Shown here: positions 1-6,880 of the stretch, piece by piece
How the letters are laid out: the number at the start of each line of letters is the position of its first letter
Position numbering within the stretch: position 1 is the stretch's first letter
NCBI GenBank assembly: GCA_002709225.1
Contig: PAQH01000102.1
Span: 1-36,140, forward strand
DNA length: 36,140 nt
Reading direction: 5' to 3'
Source of the DNA: Planctomycetaceae bacterium
Lineage (GTDB): Bacteria; Planctomycetota; Planctomycetia; Pirellulales; Pirellulaceae
Notes under the pieces: generated by a model
The model's database searches: none
Told to the model about the DNA's origin: nothing
What the model saw: only the letters and a program-made list of their open reading frames with translations
Program-made: the position numbers and the translations under genes

Positions 1-1
1 C

Positions 2-18
2 ATTTGCAAATCGATTTG
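2..18. repeat. Two overlapping palindromes just 3' of the tRNA
   Basis: ATTTGCAAAT (first half) and CAAATCGATTTG (second half) are each perfectly self-complementary and overlap by five bases. They lie immediately downstream of the 3' end of the minus-strand tRNA gene. They could take part in 3' processing or termination, or be a protein-binding dyad; the sequence alone does not decide. No copy of the tRNA 3' end was noticed elsewhere in the window. Confidence 0.4.
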
Positions 19-30
19 ACGAAAGGGGAG

Positions 31-104
<74 letters not shown>

Positions 105-370
105 AAAATAGGCCAGCTCACATCTCATTACCATACTTACATACGATTGTGTGGCCTTTTGTGCGTCCTTGTAGGGGACGACGTATAGCGCCCAATACCA
201 TCTAGTGTAGCGACTGACCTGCGCCATCGTCACTCCGGGGCGCTGACCGGTCTGATAACCTCACCGAAGAAGCGGACAACCGTCTTGGGCGGGCTACGGC
301 GTGCCACAGCCAATCAGGCAGGATACAATAATTGCCCGTGATCGGTCTCTTCTCGGATCCCTTCTTAGTC

Positions 371-374
371 GGAG
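371..374 (+). promoter_or_regulatory. Ribosome binding site that decides the nuclease start
   Basis: GGAG sits eight bases before a GTG. That GTG gives a compact, well-formed signal peptide. The more upstream in-frame TTG at 332 and GTG at 338 have no comparable Shine-Dalgarno sequence. A -10-like TACAAT lies at 324-329, without a clear -35. Confidence 0.5.
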
Positions 375-382
375 CGTCTCTC

Positions 383-1369
383 GTGCGCCGTGCCTGCCAA
401 CTTCGTTGCCTGATCTTTTCGCTGCTGCTGCTCCTGCAAACCATGACGCCCGTCGCGGCCTGGTGGGACGCGGGCCATTTCATCGTGGCTTTGATCGCGT
501 ATCAGAAAATGGACCCAGAAACCCGTGCACAAGTGGTACACCTGCTCCGCCAGCACCCACAACAGGAACGCTACTTTGCCCCGCCCAAAGACTTGCAAGG
601 TGGAGCCGAACAGCGTGACCGTTGGGTCTTTGCCCAGGCAGGTGTCTGGGCTGACCGGATTCGTCGCACGGAGTGGGATCGTCCGACCTGGCATTACGTC
701 AACCTACCCCTGTTCCTGTCGGATGCCGACAAGCAGAAGCTGAACGCCAACCTGCCAGTCAACCGAAACAGCGAATTGCCGAGTGACGCCGATCTGGACA
801 CCGCTAGTCTGAATGTGATTCAGGCCATCAAACTCTGCCGAAAAACGTTGCAGCAAGAAGATGCCACCGACCTGCAAAAATCGCTCTCCGTCGCCTGGCT
901 GTTTCATCTCGTCGGCGATGTCCATCAACCGTGTCACTCCACGGCCTTATTTACGCCAGCACGTTTCCAGAAAGGTGACCGCGGAGGAAACGGGATTCCC
1001 CTGGTCCGCATCCGTAATCTGCACCAGGCGTGGGACAGCGCGCTGGGCAACTCGCGCAAACTCACACGCCAGGTTCAGAACCGGGCCACAGAAATCGTTC
1101 GTGATGAAAAAGCCGCCGCGAAGGCCCAAGCAACGGTAGCGTTGCTGGACCCTTCCCAGTGGGTCGCCGAAAGCCAGCAACTGGCGACGCAAGTCGCCTA
1201 CCACGAGAAAATCCTCACGGCCGTACGTGGCGCCGAGCAAACACCTGACGCCAAGCTGAAAAAGATCGCCTTACCAGAGACCTATTACCGTGAATTGGCC
1301 GGTCACGCCCGACAGCGGGCCGCCCAAGCCGGCTTCCGGCTGGCACGTTTGCTGCAAGAAGACCTGTAA
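383..1369 (+). CDS. Secreted S1/P1-family nuclease
   Basis: Predicted zinc-dependent, single-strand-preferring nuclease or phosphodiesterase of the S1/P1 family, exported to the periplasm or outside. From the GTG chosen here the protein begins with a 26-residue signal peptide (MRR, a leucine-rich core, then TPVAA). Cleavage there would leave Trp27 as the mature N-terminus, with His32 as sixth residue. This is the arrangement of P1 nuclease, where Trp1 and His6 bind zinc. The remaining zinc ligands are visible: Asp91 (WAD), His104 (WHY), His175-Asp179-His185 (HLVGDVHQPCH) and His214-Asp218 (HQAWD). All nine expected ligands are present, so the enzyme is probably active. About 328 residues, somewhat longer than fungal P1. 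It stands alone, transcribed away from the tRNA. Upstream in-frame TTG at 332 is an alternative start. Confidence 0.9.
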   Translation: MRRACQLRCLIFSLLLLLQTMTPVAAWWDAGHFIVALIAYQKMDPETRAQVVHLLRQHPQQERYFAPPKDLQGGAEQRDRWVFAQAGVWADRIRRTEWDRPTWHYVNLPLFLSDADKQKLNANLPVNRNSELPSDADLDTASLNVIQAIKLCRKTLQQEDATDLQKSLSVAWLFHLVGDVHQPCHSTALFTPARFQKGDRGGNGIPLVRIRNLHQAWDSALGNSRKLTRQVQNRATEIVRDEKAAAKAQATVALLDPSQWVAESQQLATQVAYHEKILTAVRGAEQTPDAKLKKIALPETYYRELAGHARQRAAQAGFRLARLLQEDL

Positions 1370-1888
1370 ACTGAAGTGCCAGGCGGCACCGTCATGCCCG
1401 TCGACAACAAAGCGTGACGGACACCTTGACTGCACAACACCTGAATCACACCGCAGCTGCGCATGAAGCGTCACCATCATCTGCGTGGCGACCGCCACAG
1501 TTGTGGCAATTTATGTCGGGTGGCCAACAACGCAGAAGCAAGTACGAGCCAAACCATGCTAACCCCATCAGCAGAAGTCCGGAGGCCTGATGTCCGGTTG
1601 ACATCATCGACGACCCCTTCCCACGAGCCACAGAGAAACCCGGGAACAGTTCGTGAAAACAGGCCTCCACGGCCCCGAGCCGCTGGATTCTAAGACCCGA
1701 AACAACCACAGCGAATGTTGTCGTTTTCCAGGTTTGACAGATTGTGACAATCAGAGGAGTGCCTTCGGCACCACCGGCAGCACGTCAGGTCGATACACCG
1801 GTCAAAGACCACAATGCGGCAACCCAGGGGAACGGAAATGGGTGCAACGAATCACCAAAACCAACACGCGTAGCAACAGGCCATCACG
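1370..1888. other. Intergenic region, no supported gene
   Basis: Short open frames occur on both strands, but none has a domain, a plausible ribosome site or coherent composition. A five-base-arm hairpin (GTGCC-AGGC-GGCAC, 1376-1389) follows the nuclease stop closely but has no T tract, so it is a poor terminator candidate. The only other structure noticed is a -35-like hexamer abutting a dyad, listed separately. Confidence 0.6.
1734..1752 (+). promoter_or_regulatory. TTGACA box abutting a 6-1-6 dyad upstream of the MFS gene
   Basis: A perfect TTGACA is followed at once by GATTGT-G-ACAATC, an inverted repeat of two six-base arms around one base. A dyad touching a -35 hexamer would be a natural operator. 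However, no convincing -10 lies 16-18 bases downstream, and the next gene starts about 140-165 bases away. Treat it as a candidate site only. Confidence 0.3.
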
Positions 1889-1915
1889 ATGTCCACTGAA
1901 ACCAGGGACAACGCC

Positions 1916-3247
1916 ATGCCGATTCTCGGGCGCGCCACCTGGGTCCGCTACCAGGTCCTGGCAACCCTCTGCCTGGCGGCGGCGATCGCCTACACCGGCC
2001 GCAGCTGTCTGGGGGTGTCCGCAGCCGTCGTCCGCGCGGAACTGGGGCTCTCGCTGGCACAAATGGCGACCGCCATGAGCGCCTTTTTCTGGGGTTACGC
2101 GTTGTGGCAGATCCCTGCTGGTTTGCTCGGGCAACGCATCGGACCCCGCCGCGCCCTCTCCCTGTACGCCACCCTGTGGTCACTCTGCTGCCTGGCGTTC
2201 ACCCTGACCAGCGGGTTCTGGTCCCTGATCGTGGTCCAAACGATCTTCGGGATGGCACAGGCAGGTATTTTTCCCTGCTCAGCGGCCATTCTGGCGACTT
2301 GGCTGCCCACCTCGCGCCGGGCGTTGGCCAGTGGCCTGCTGGGAAGTTTCATGTCACTGGGAGGTGCGCTGGGTAGCTTCCTGACGGGCCTGGCCATCAG
2401 CGGATTTGCCTGGAAGGGGTTGGAGATAGCGCCAATTTCCTGGCAGTCGGTCTTCATCCTGTTCGCCCTGCCGGGCTTGCTCTGGGCAGTCTGTTTCGGC
2501 TACTGGTTTCGTGATGATCCGCGCAGCCATCGCAGCGTCAATTCAGCTGAACTCAGCTGCATCGGCGACAAGCAGGAAGTCCGCTCAACGGCCACACCTG
2601 ATTGCATCGGTTGGATCATGATGCTGCTACGGCTCGACATCTGGATGCTGTTCAGTCAGCAGTTCTTTCGCGCCGCCGGATACATCTTTTTCGCCACCTG
2701 GTTCCCCACCTTTCTCAAAGAGACGCGGGGGGTCAGTACCGCCATGTCGGGCGCGCTGACCGCGCTGCCCCTATTGGCCGTAGTCGTGGGCGGGATGTGC
2801 GGTGGCGCCTGGATTGATTTCCTCTACAACCGCACGGGTAGCCTGCGGATTAGCCGTCAGCTGCCCCCCATATTTTCGCTGGCCAGCTGTGGAGCCTGTA
2901 TTTTCCTGGCCTACTTCATCAACGGTGCCATCTCCGCCGTCGTACTCATCAGCTGGGGCATTTTCCTGGCCCAGCTGGGTGGTCCCTCCGCCTACGTTGT
3001 GATGATTGATAAGGCGGGACCTAATACGGCCCCCTTGTTCGGCGCCATGAACATGGCGGGCAACCTGGGTGCTGCAATCTGTCCGAGTGTGGTCGGCTGG
3101 CTGGTCGCCTTGTCGGACAACTGGAACCTGGTGCTGTTCCTGTTCGCGGGGATCTACCTGGCAGCTTCCCTCTGCTGGATCTTTCTCGACCCACGTGGCA
3201 CATTCACCGAAGAAATGCCACGCCCCATCGATGGAGGCGTAACATGA
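1916..3247 (+). CDS. MFS transporter, anion:cation symporter (hexuronate/phthalate-type) like
   Basis: Inner-membrane secondary transporter of about 443 residues with roughly twelve hydrophobic segments. The first helices carry the family pattern: YTGR in TM1, a conserved ELGLS stretch, then FFWGYALWQIPAG and a GQRIGPRR loop in the place of the usual DRxGxRR. A hydrophilic stretch near the middle separates two six-helix halves. This pattern is typical of the anion:cation symporter branch, which carries sugar acids and related organic anions; the substrate cannot be read from sequence. ATG at 1916 is preferred because AGGGA lies seven bases before it; an in-frame ATG at 1889 would add nine residues. 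The stop overlaps the next gene's ATG in an ATGA, so the two are probably translated together and the hydrolase may prepare or process the transported compound. Confidence 0.85.
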   Translation: MPILGRATWVRYQVLATLCLAAAIAYTGRSCLGVSAAVVRAELGLSLAQMATAMSAFFWGYALWQIPAGLLGQRIGPRRALSLYATLWSLCCLAFTLTSGFWSLIVVQTIFGMAQAGIFPCSAAILATWLPTSRRALASGLLGSFMSLGGALGSFLTGLAISGFAWKGLEIAPISWQSVFILFALPGLLWAVCFGYWFRDDPRSHRSVNSAELSCIGDKQEVRSTATPDCIGWIMMLLRLDIWMLFSQQFFRAAGYIFFATWFPTFLKETRGVSTAMSGALTALPLLAVVVGGMCGGAWIDFLYNRTGSLRISRQLPPIFSLASCGACIFLAYFINGAISAVVLISWGIFLAQLGGPSAYVVMIDKAGPNTAPLFGAMNMAGNLGAAICPSVVGWLVALSDNWNLVLFLFAGIYLAASLCWIFLDPRGTFTEEMPRPIDGGVT

Positions 3248-4137
3248 CCCCGCGACCAACAAAGCAACCACGCACCAGCGGAAATCCGGCCACGGGCCTC
3301 GCTCTCCGGCGATTCTGGCTACGATCTCCGTGCGTAGCGCTGGTACTGTTGCTGATCGGGGTGCCGAACGCCAACGCCGAAGCCCCCCGGGGGCAAGTGC
3401 TCCGTCGTACGTATGATTTTCAAGCCGCCGGCCGGCAAATGGAGTACGCCTTGTACGTCCCCAGACGCCCTGCCCCCGCCAGCGGCGCTCCCCTGATCGT
3501 CGCGTTACATGGCTTTCTCAGCAATCCACAGCAAATCGTTCGCTACCCCGGTTTCACCGCAGCCGCCGAGAAACACGGCTACTTGATCGTCGCCCCAATG
3601 GGTTACAACACGCGCGGCTGGTACGGCAGCCAGGGCGCTGACAACCGACTGCCCGGGGCCGGCTTGCGTACAGACCCGCGGAACCTGGGGGCACTGAGTG
3701 AACGCGATGTGATGAATGTCCTGGCCTTGGTGCGCCGGGAATTTCGCATCGACCCCAACCGCATCTACCTGCTGGGCCATTCGATGGGAGGCGGCGGCGC
3801 CGTCTACCTGGCCACCAAATATCCGCGGATCTGGGCAGCGACCGCCACGATCGCGCCAGCCCTGATGGGGAAAACCCACCCTCTGGAAAACGCCAGGCAC
3901 ATCCCCTCTCTGGTGATTCAAGGCGATCGCGATATCCTCGTCCCCGTGGCCGGCACGCGCCGCCTGATCCGGCAAATGGAATCCCTAAAAATCACGCACC
4001 AGTACATCGAAGTCCGGGGCGGCGACCACCTCTTCATCGCCTTTCGCTACTTCCGCGAGATTTTCGCGTTCTTCAATCGCTCACCGCGACAACTGGTCGA
4101 AGCGCCTCCCGAACCGGCCGCCGGCGGCAGCGAATGA
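3244..4137 (+). CDS. Secreted alpha/beta-hydrolase (esterase/polyester-depolymerase-like)
   Basis: Predicted exported serine hydrolase of 297 residues. The N-terminus has a long basic n-region, a hydrophobic core and a plausible cleavage site after NANA. The alpha/beta-hydrolase landmarks occur in order: an oxyanion-hole motif LHGF, the nucleophile elbow GHSMGGG with Ser180, the acid in QGDRD (Asp230), and the base in GGDH (His262). The spacing and the GxSMGG elbow resemble the secreted feruloyl-esterase/PHB-depolymerase-like (LpqC) and dienelactone-hydrolase-like group. The real substrate is unknown. Its ATG overlaps the transporter stop by four bases, suggesting co-translation and a shared substrate, perhaps an ester whose acid part is imported. 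Confidence 0.85.
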   Translation: MTPRPTKQPRTSGNPATGLALRRFWLRSPCVALVLLLIGVPNANAEAPRGQVLRRTYDFQAAGRQMEYALYVPRRPAPASGAPLIVALHGFLSNPQQIVRYPGFTAAAEKHGYLIVAPMGYNTRGWYGSQGADNRLPGAGLRTDPRNLGALSERDVMNVLALVRREFRIDPNRIYLLGHSMGGGGAVYLATKYPRIWAATATIAPALMGKTHPLENARHIPSLVIQGDRDILVPVAGTRRLIRQMESLKITHQYIEVRGGDHLFIAFRYFREIFAFFNRSPRQLVEAPPEPAAGGSE

Positions 4138-4157
4138 TCGCCACAGCAAACACAGCG

Positions 4158-5291
4158 TCAGGTAAGCTCGGCCAACGCCGTCTTGAGTGTCGTGAGCAAC
4201 TTATCGACATCGTCCGGCGTGTTGTAACCATGCAAGGCGATCCGCATCCGCCCCGCCTGACACATTACGTGAATGTTGTTGGCGCGCAGGCGGGTTTGCA
4301 GTTGCTCTGCTTGGGGATGGCGAAAGGCGACGATCCCCGCCAGCGTCGCCTGGTCCAGCGGCGTGAGCAATTCAACCGGTAATTCCGCCAAACCCTGACA
4401 GCAGGTCTCAACCAGCGGCCGCGCCGCACGTTCGATCTGTTCCACGCCGACACTTTCCAGATACGTCAGCGCCGCCTGGAGCGCATAGACGGCCATGAAA
4501 TTCGGCATGCCCACCGTGAAGCCGGGCGCGCCAGGCCGGTTATCCACCTGCTGGAAACGGTCCGGGCCAAAGGCATCCGGCTGGTTAAACCAGCCACCCG
4601 CTGGCACGACCCAATCCTGAGCCCGGGCTGCCGGAATCCCGACCAGCCCGCCGCCGTGGCTGGATAAAATCCACTTGTGGGTACTGCTGATCACCAGATC
4701 CACGCCCGTCAGATCGAGCGGGACGCGACCCAGCGCCTGGGTAACATCAACTGCCAGCAGCGCATCGGAACGCTCGCGCACCAATGCCACCAGTTCTGAC
4801 AACGGCACCATGAAACCGTTGTAGAAACTGACCAGGGAAGTAGTCACCAGACGCGTTCGCGGTCCCAACAGCGCGGCCAGGTCTTCCAGCTGCAATGCCC
4901 AGTTACGCGCCTGCCAGAGCCGGACCGTGGCAGCACAATCGCCCTGGAGCCAAGGCGTCGCGCCAGCGGGGAAATCAAGGTCATTGATGATCACCTCATC
5001 ACCCGATTGCAACTTGAGCGCCATGGCGGCCAAGTTGTACGCTTCGGACGAACAGGAACAGATGCCGACTTCGTCCGCGGATAGGCCGAACATGCGACCC
5101 ACCGAACTCCGTGCCGCGTCCCACTGCGCGAAGTGCAACTCCCGCCCATCCATGCCAAGCTGTTTGTCCTGGAAATACTGCCCGATGGCTTCGCCCACGG
5201 GCCGTGGTGGAATGCCTTCGGCCGCGGTATTCAGATACGCCATCGCTTCCAATCCAGGAAAATCCTGATGGCGTGACTCGGCACTTAACAT
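4158..5291 (-). CDS. Class V aminotransferase (cysteine-desulfurase-like fold)
   Basis: PLP-dependent fold-type I enzyme of 377 residues, cytosolic. The Schiff-base lysine is Lys206 in the motif SSTHKW. The cofactor-ring aspartate is Asp182 in VDVTQ, exactly where class V enzymes place it. The C-terminal domain ends in a segment (RMRIALHGYNT) matching the usual RxSxxxYNT motif that binds the substrate carboxylate. GGAG lies seven bases before the ATG. No catalytic cysteine loop typical of IscS/SufS was identified, so a transaminase or isopenicillin-N-epimerase-like member is more likely than an Fe-S assembly enzyme. It is convergent to the hydrolase, 20 bases away, and has no obvious functional partner next door. 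Confidence 0.85.
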   Translation of the reverse strand: MLSAESRHQDFPGLEAMAYLNTAAEGIPPRPVGEAIGQYFQDKQLGMDGRELHFAQWDAARSSVGRMFGLSADEVGICSCSSEAYNLAAMALKLQSGDEVIINDLDFPAGATPWLQGDCAATVRLWQARNWALQLEDLAALLGPRTRLVTTSLVSFYNGFMVPLSELVALVRERSDALLAVDVTQALGRVPLDLTGVDLVISSTHKWILSSHGGGLVGIPAARAQDWVVPAGGWFNQPDAFGPDRFQQVDNRPGAPGFTVGMPNFMAVYALQAALTYLESVGVEQIERAARPLVETCCQGLAELPVELLTPLDQATLAGIVAFRHPQAEQLQTRLRANNIHVMCQAGRMRIALHGYNTPDDVDKLLTTLKTALAELT

Positions 5292-5815
5292 CGGCGATCT
5301 CCATAACTAAAGAGGATGCGGTAATACGCAGCAGTCGGCATGTCAAACCGCAGCACGGCGCAACGATAACATCACCAGTCGTGGGCACGCGTAGTTCGCG
5401 GGCTGTGGTAGAAATGCGCGACGGTCTGGACCTGACCGGCGGCTACATCCATCACAAAACACCGCCAGACCGGTCCGCTACAGCGCAGGGGATCCTACCA
5501 CGAATCAGCGTAACAAGATTTCCCGACAGAATCTGCTCGCCCGCACCGAGTTTGCGAAAACGCACCCGGGCAAACGCGCAGCCGAGGCGCCTTGTGGCCC
5601 CCGTCGGGCGCGGTACAAGGGCCATTGAAATCTGCAGACCGAATCGCGCAAAGCGGGCAAACAGACTGGCCGCGACCGCAGACCTGGATGCGTCACTACA
5701 GCGGGGGCGACTCAGGGCCGTAAATCAGCAGTCCCACCAGGAAACACTGGCGCTCTCAACAGCCAACGCAACGTCCCAGACCGACGCACCAGCTGTTGCC
5801 AAGACCTACCAGGAA
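5292..5815. other. Intergenic region, no supported gene
   Basis: About 520 bases between two minus-strand genes. A long plus-strand open frame runs through it, but it also spans the antisense of both neighbours and has a low-complexity, arginine-rich translation, as expected of a chance frame in GC-rich DNA. No strong hairpin, tRNA-like fold or promoter pair was recognised. It presumably holds the aminotransferase promoter and the downstream end of the coiled-coil gene's transcript. Confidence 0.55.
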
Positions 5816-6517
5816 TTACTCGACTTCCGCGGTCTGCTCTTCTTTCAAGCTCACCGCGGACGTTTCGACCGCCTCTTCCTGTGGCTTCTCATCCGCCGGC
5901 GCGGCCGGCTCTTCTTTGGCTTGCTCGGCCAGTGCGTTTTCTACTTCACTCTTAACTTGCCGGGCAACCTGCGCCACCAGTTGTTGTTCCACCTTGGCAA
6001 TTGACTGATTGACTTTGGCAACCGATTGGCTGACAACCTTCTCCGCGTCACTACCCAATTGCGCAATCGCCGCTGCCACTTTGTTGTCGGCGGCAGCCTG
6101 AATCTGCACCAATTGGCGTTCCACCCGTTCATCAACCCGCTTGGACACGGTGGCGATCCGCTCATCGGCTGCCACACGCATCTGAGCGATGTGGGCTGTC
6201 ACCTTCTCATCGAGCTTCCGCGATTCGGCGGCGATTTGTTGTAGTGCCTGGCGATGCAGGTCAGCGATCCTGGCTTCAACTTCCCTAGAGAGTTTCTCGG
6301 CCTCGGTCGCCAACTGCTGTTTCAGTTTGTCATCGATCCGTTGAGCAGCCTGACTGACATCCTCCGTAACCTGCTGACCCAACTCCGCGGAAAGTTCGGA
6401 ACTGATTTCCGCCTTGCGGCGCTCCCACAACCGTCGGAAGATCCCCGCGGAAGTCGTATCTGCCCACAACATCACAGTCAACGTCGCCATTATCGTTACG
6501 GGCAACATAAAACGCAT
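5816..6517 (-). CDS. Secreted long coiled-coil (apolipoprotein-like) protein
   Basis: A 233-residue protein not assignable to a known function. Residues 1-24 look like a signal peptide ending in SAG. Residues about 30-190 are an almost uninterrupted amphipathic helix rich in Ala, Gln, Glu, Lys and Val, without prolines. It has repeated blocks of the type VxxRVDERVxRQL and AKVxQSIAKVEQQL, suggesting 11-residue or heptad periodicity. The tail (about 200-233) is acidic and proline/glutamate-rich, probably disordered. A GAGGAG ribosome site lies eight bases before the ATG. The pattern resembles apolipoprotein A/E-like or YtxH-like helical proteins and could act as a periplasmic spacer, scaffold or membrane-surface binder. 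That role is inference from the helix alone. Confidence 0.75.
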   Translation of the reverse strand: MRFMLPVTIMATLTVMLWADTTSAGIFRRLWERRKAEISSELSAELGQQVTEDVSQAAQRIDDKLKQQLATEAEKLSREVEARIADLHRQALQQIAAESRKLDEKVTAHIAQMRVAADERIATVSKRVDERVERQLVQIQAAADNKVAAAIAQLGSDAEKVVSQSVAKVNQSIAKVEQQLVAQVARQVKSEVENALAEQAKEEPAAPADEKPQEEAVETSAVSLKEEQTAEVE

Positions 6518-6709
6518 GACATCCGCTCCTCGAAAGCAACAAGTCGATGAACAAACCAGTCAGAACCACTTTACCAATCGTAACAAACTATCGGCGCTTC
6601 GTATCCTTCCGGTTACCCCTTAAATATGCACACATCCTGTTTTAACGTCCAGCCCTTTCCGTTTGGGAGACTTTTGCCGACGATCCTGCATCGGGCTCGA
6701 AAACCCTGT

Positions 6710-6737
6710 CTCCGTGGGGCTGACGGTAGCCACGGAG
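6710..6737. repeat. Perfect 8-bp hairpin upstream of the transporter operon
   Basis: CTCCGTGG and CCACGGAG are exact reverse complements separated by 12 bases. No T tract follows on either strand, so it is not a standard intrinsic terminator. It may be a leader or operator structure of the divergent region. Confidence 0.5.
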
Positions 6738-6756
6738 GGGTAATGTGTACCATCTT

Positions 6757-6808
6757 AGCTGAAAAAAACCGTTTCAGCTGAAAAAACCGGTTCGGCTGAA
6801 AAAACCGG
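6757..6808. repeat. Three direct repeats of (A/G)GCTGAAAAAACCGG(TTC)
   Basis: Three head-to-tail copies, 19, 18 and 15 bases long, start at 6757, 6776 and 6794. They differ by one A in the homopolymer and a few end positions. The junction of copies one and two makes a perfect 12-base palindrome TTTCAGCTGAAA (6772-6783). Copies two and three bring CCGGTT and AACCGG together as possible stem arms. Regular spacing just upstream of a -10-like hexamer suggests an array of regulator-binding sites for the peptide-transporter operon. Replication slippage is the alternative explanation. Confidence 0.7.
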
Positions 6809-6880
6809 CAGCAGGTGTTACACTCTGACCGGTCTGCGGATGTATGGCTTTCACAGCTTCGTCAGGAAACACGCCAAATA

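Larger units (their letters stand above)
6518..6880. other. Divergent control region between coiled-coil gene and oligopeptide transporter
   Basis: This 363-base gap separates two divergently transcribed genes, so it should carry both promoters. It contains an eight-base-pair hairpin and a cluster of near-identical AT-rich repeats, both listed separately. A -10-like TACACT (6819-6824) lies just downstream of the repeats, on the side of the transporter, but without a convincing -35. An in-frame GTG at 6815 would extend the binding protein by 22 residues of non-signal-like sequence and is not favoured. Confidence 0.5.

Noticed and set aside
383-1369. Nuclease as a secreted toxin with an immunity gene
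   Set aside because: No small immunity-like gene follows it, and the S1/P1 zinc ligands with a Sec signal fit an ordinary scavenging nuclease.
1446-1709. A minus-strand frame with a hydrophobic stretch (LLLMGLAWFGSYLLL) and two Cys-containing clusters
   Set aside because: Looks superficially like a small membrane protein, but it is only 87 codons, lacks a ribosome site and has no recognisable relatives by eye; not enough to call a gene.
1653-2078. A 141-codon plus-strand open frame before and into the MFS gene
   Set aside because: It overlaps the MFS start out of frame and has a repetitive Arg/Pro/Ser composition typical of an alternate frame.
5111-6004. A 297-codon plus-strand open frame
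   Set aside because: It runs antisense through the start of the aminotransferase gene and the end of the coiled-coil gene, has no ribosome site, and its translation is an arginine-rich mix with no domain.
6757-6808. CRISPR array
   Set aside because: The units are contiguous with no unique spacers and only three copies; no cas gene is present.
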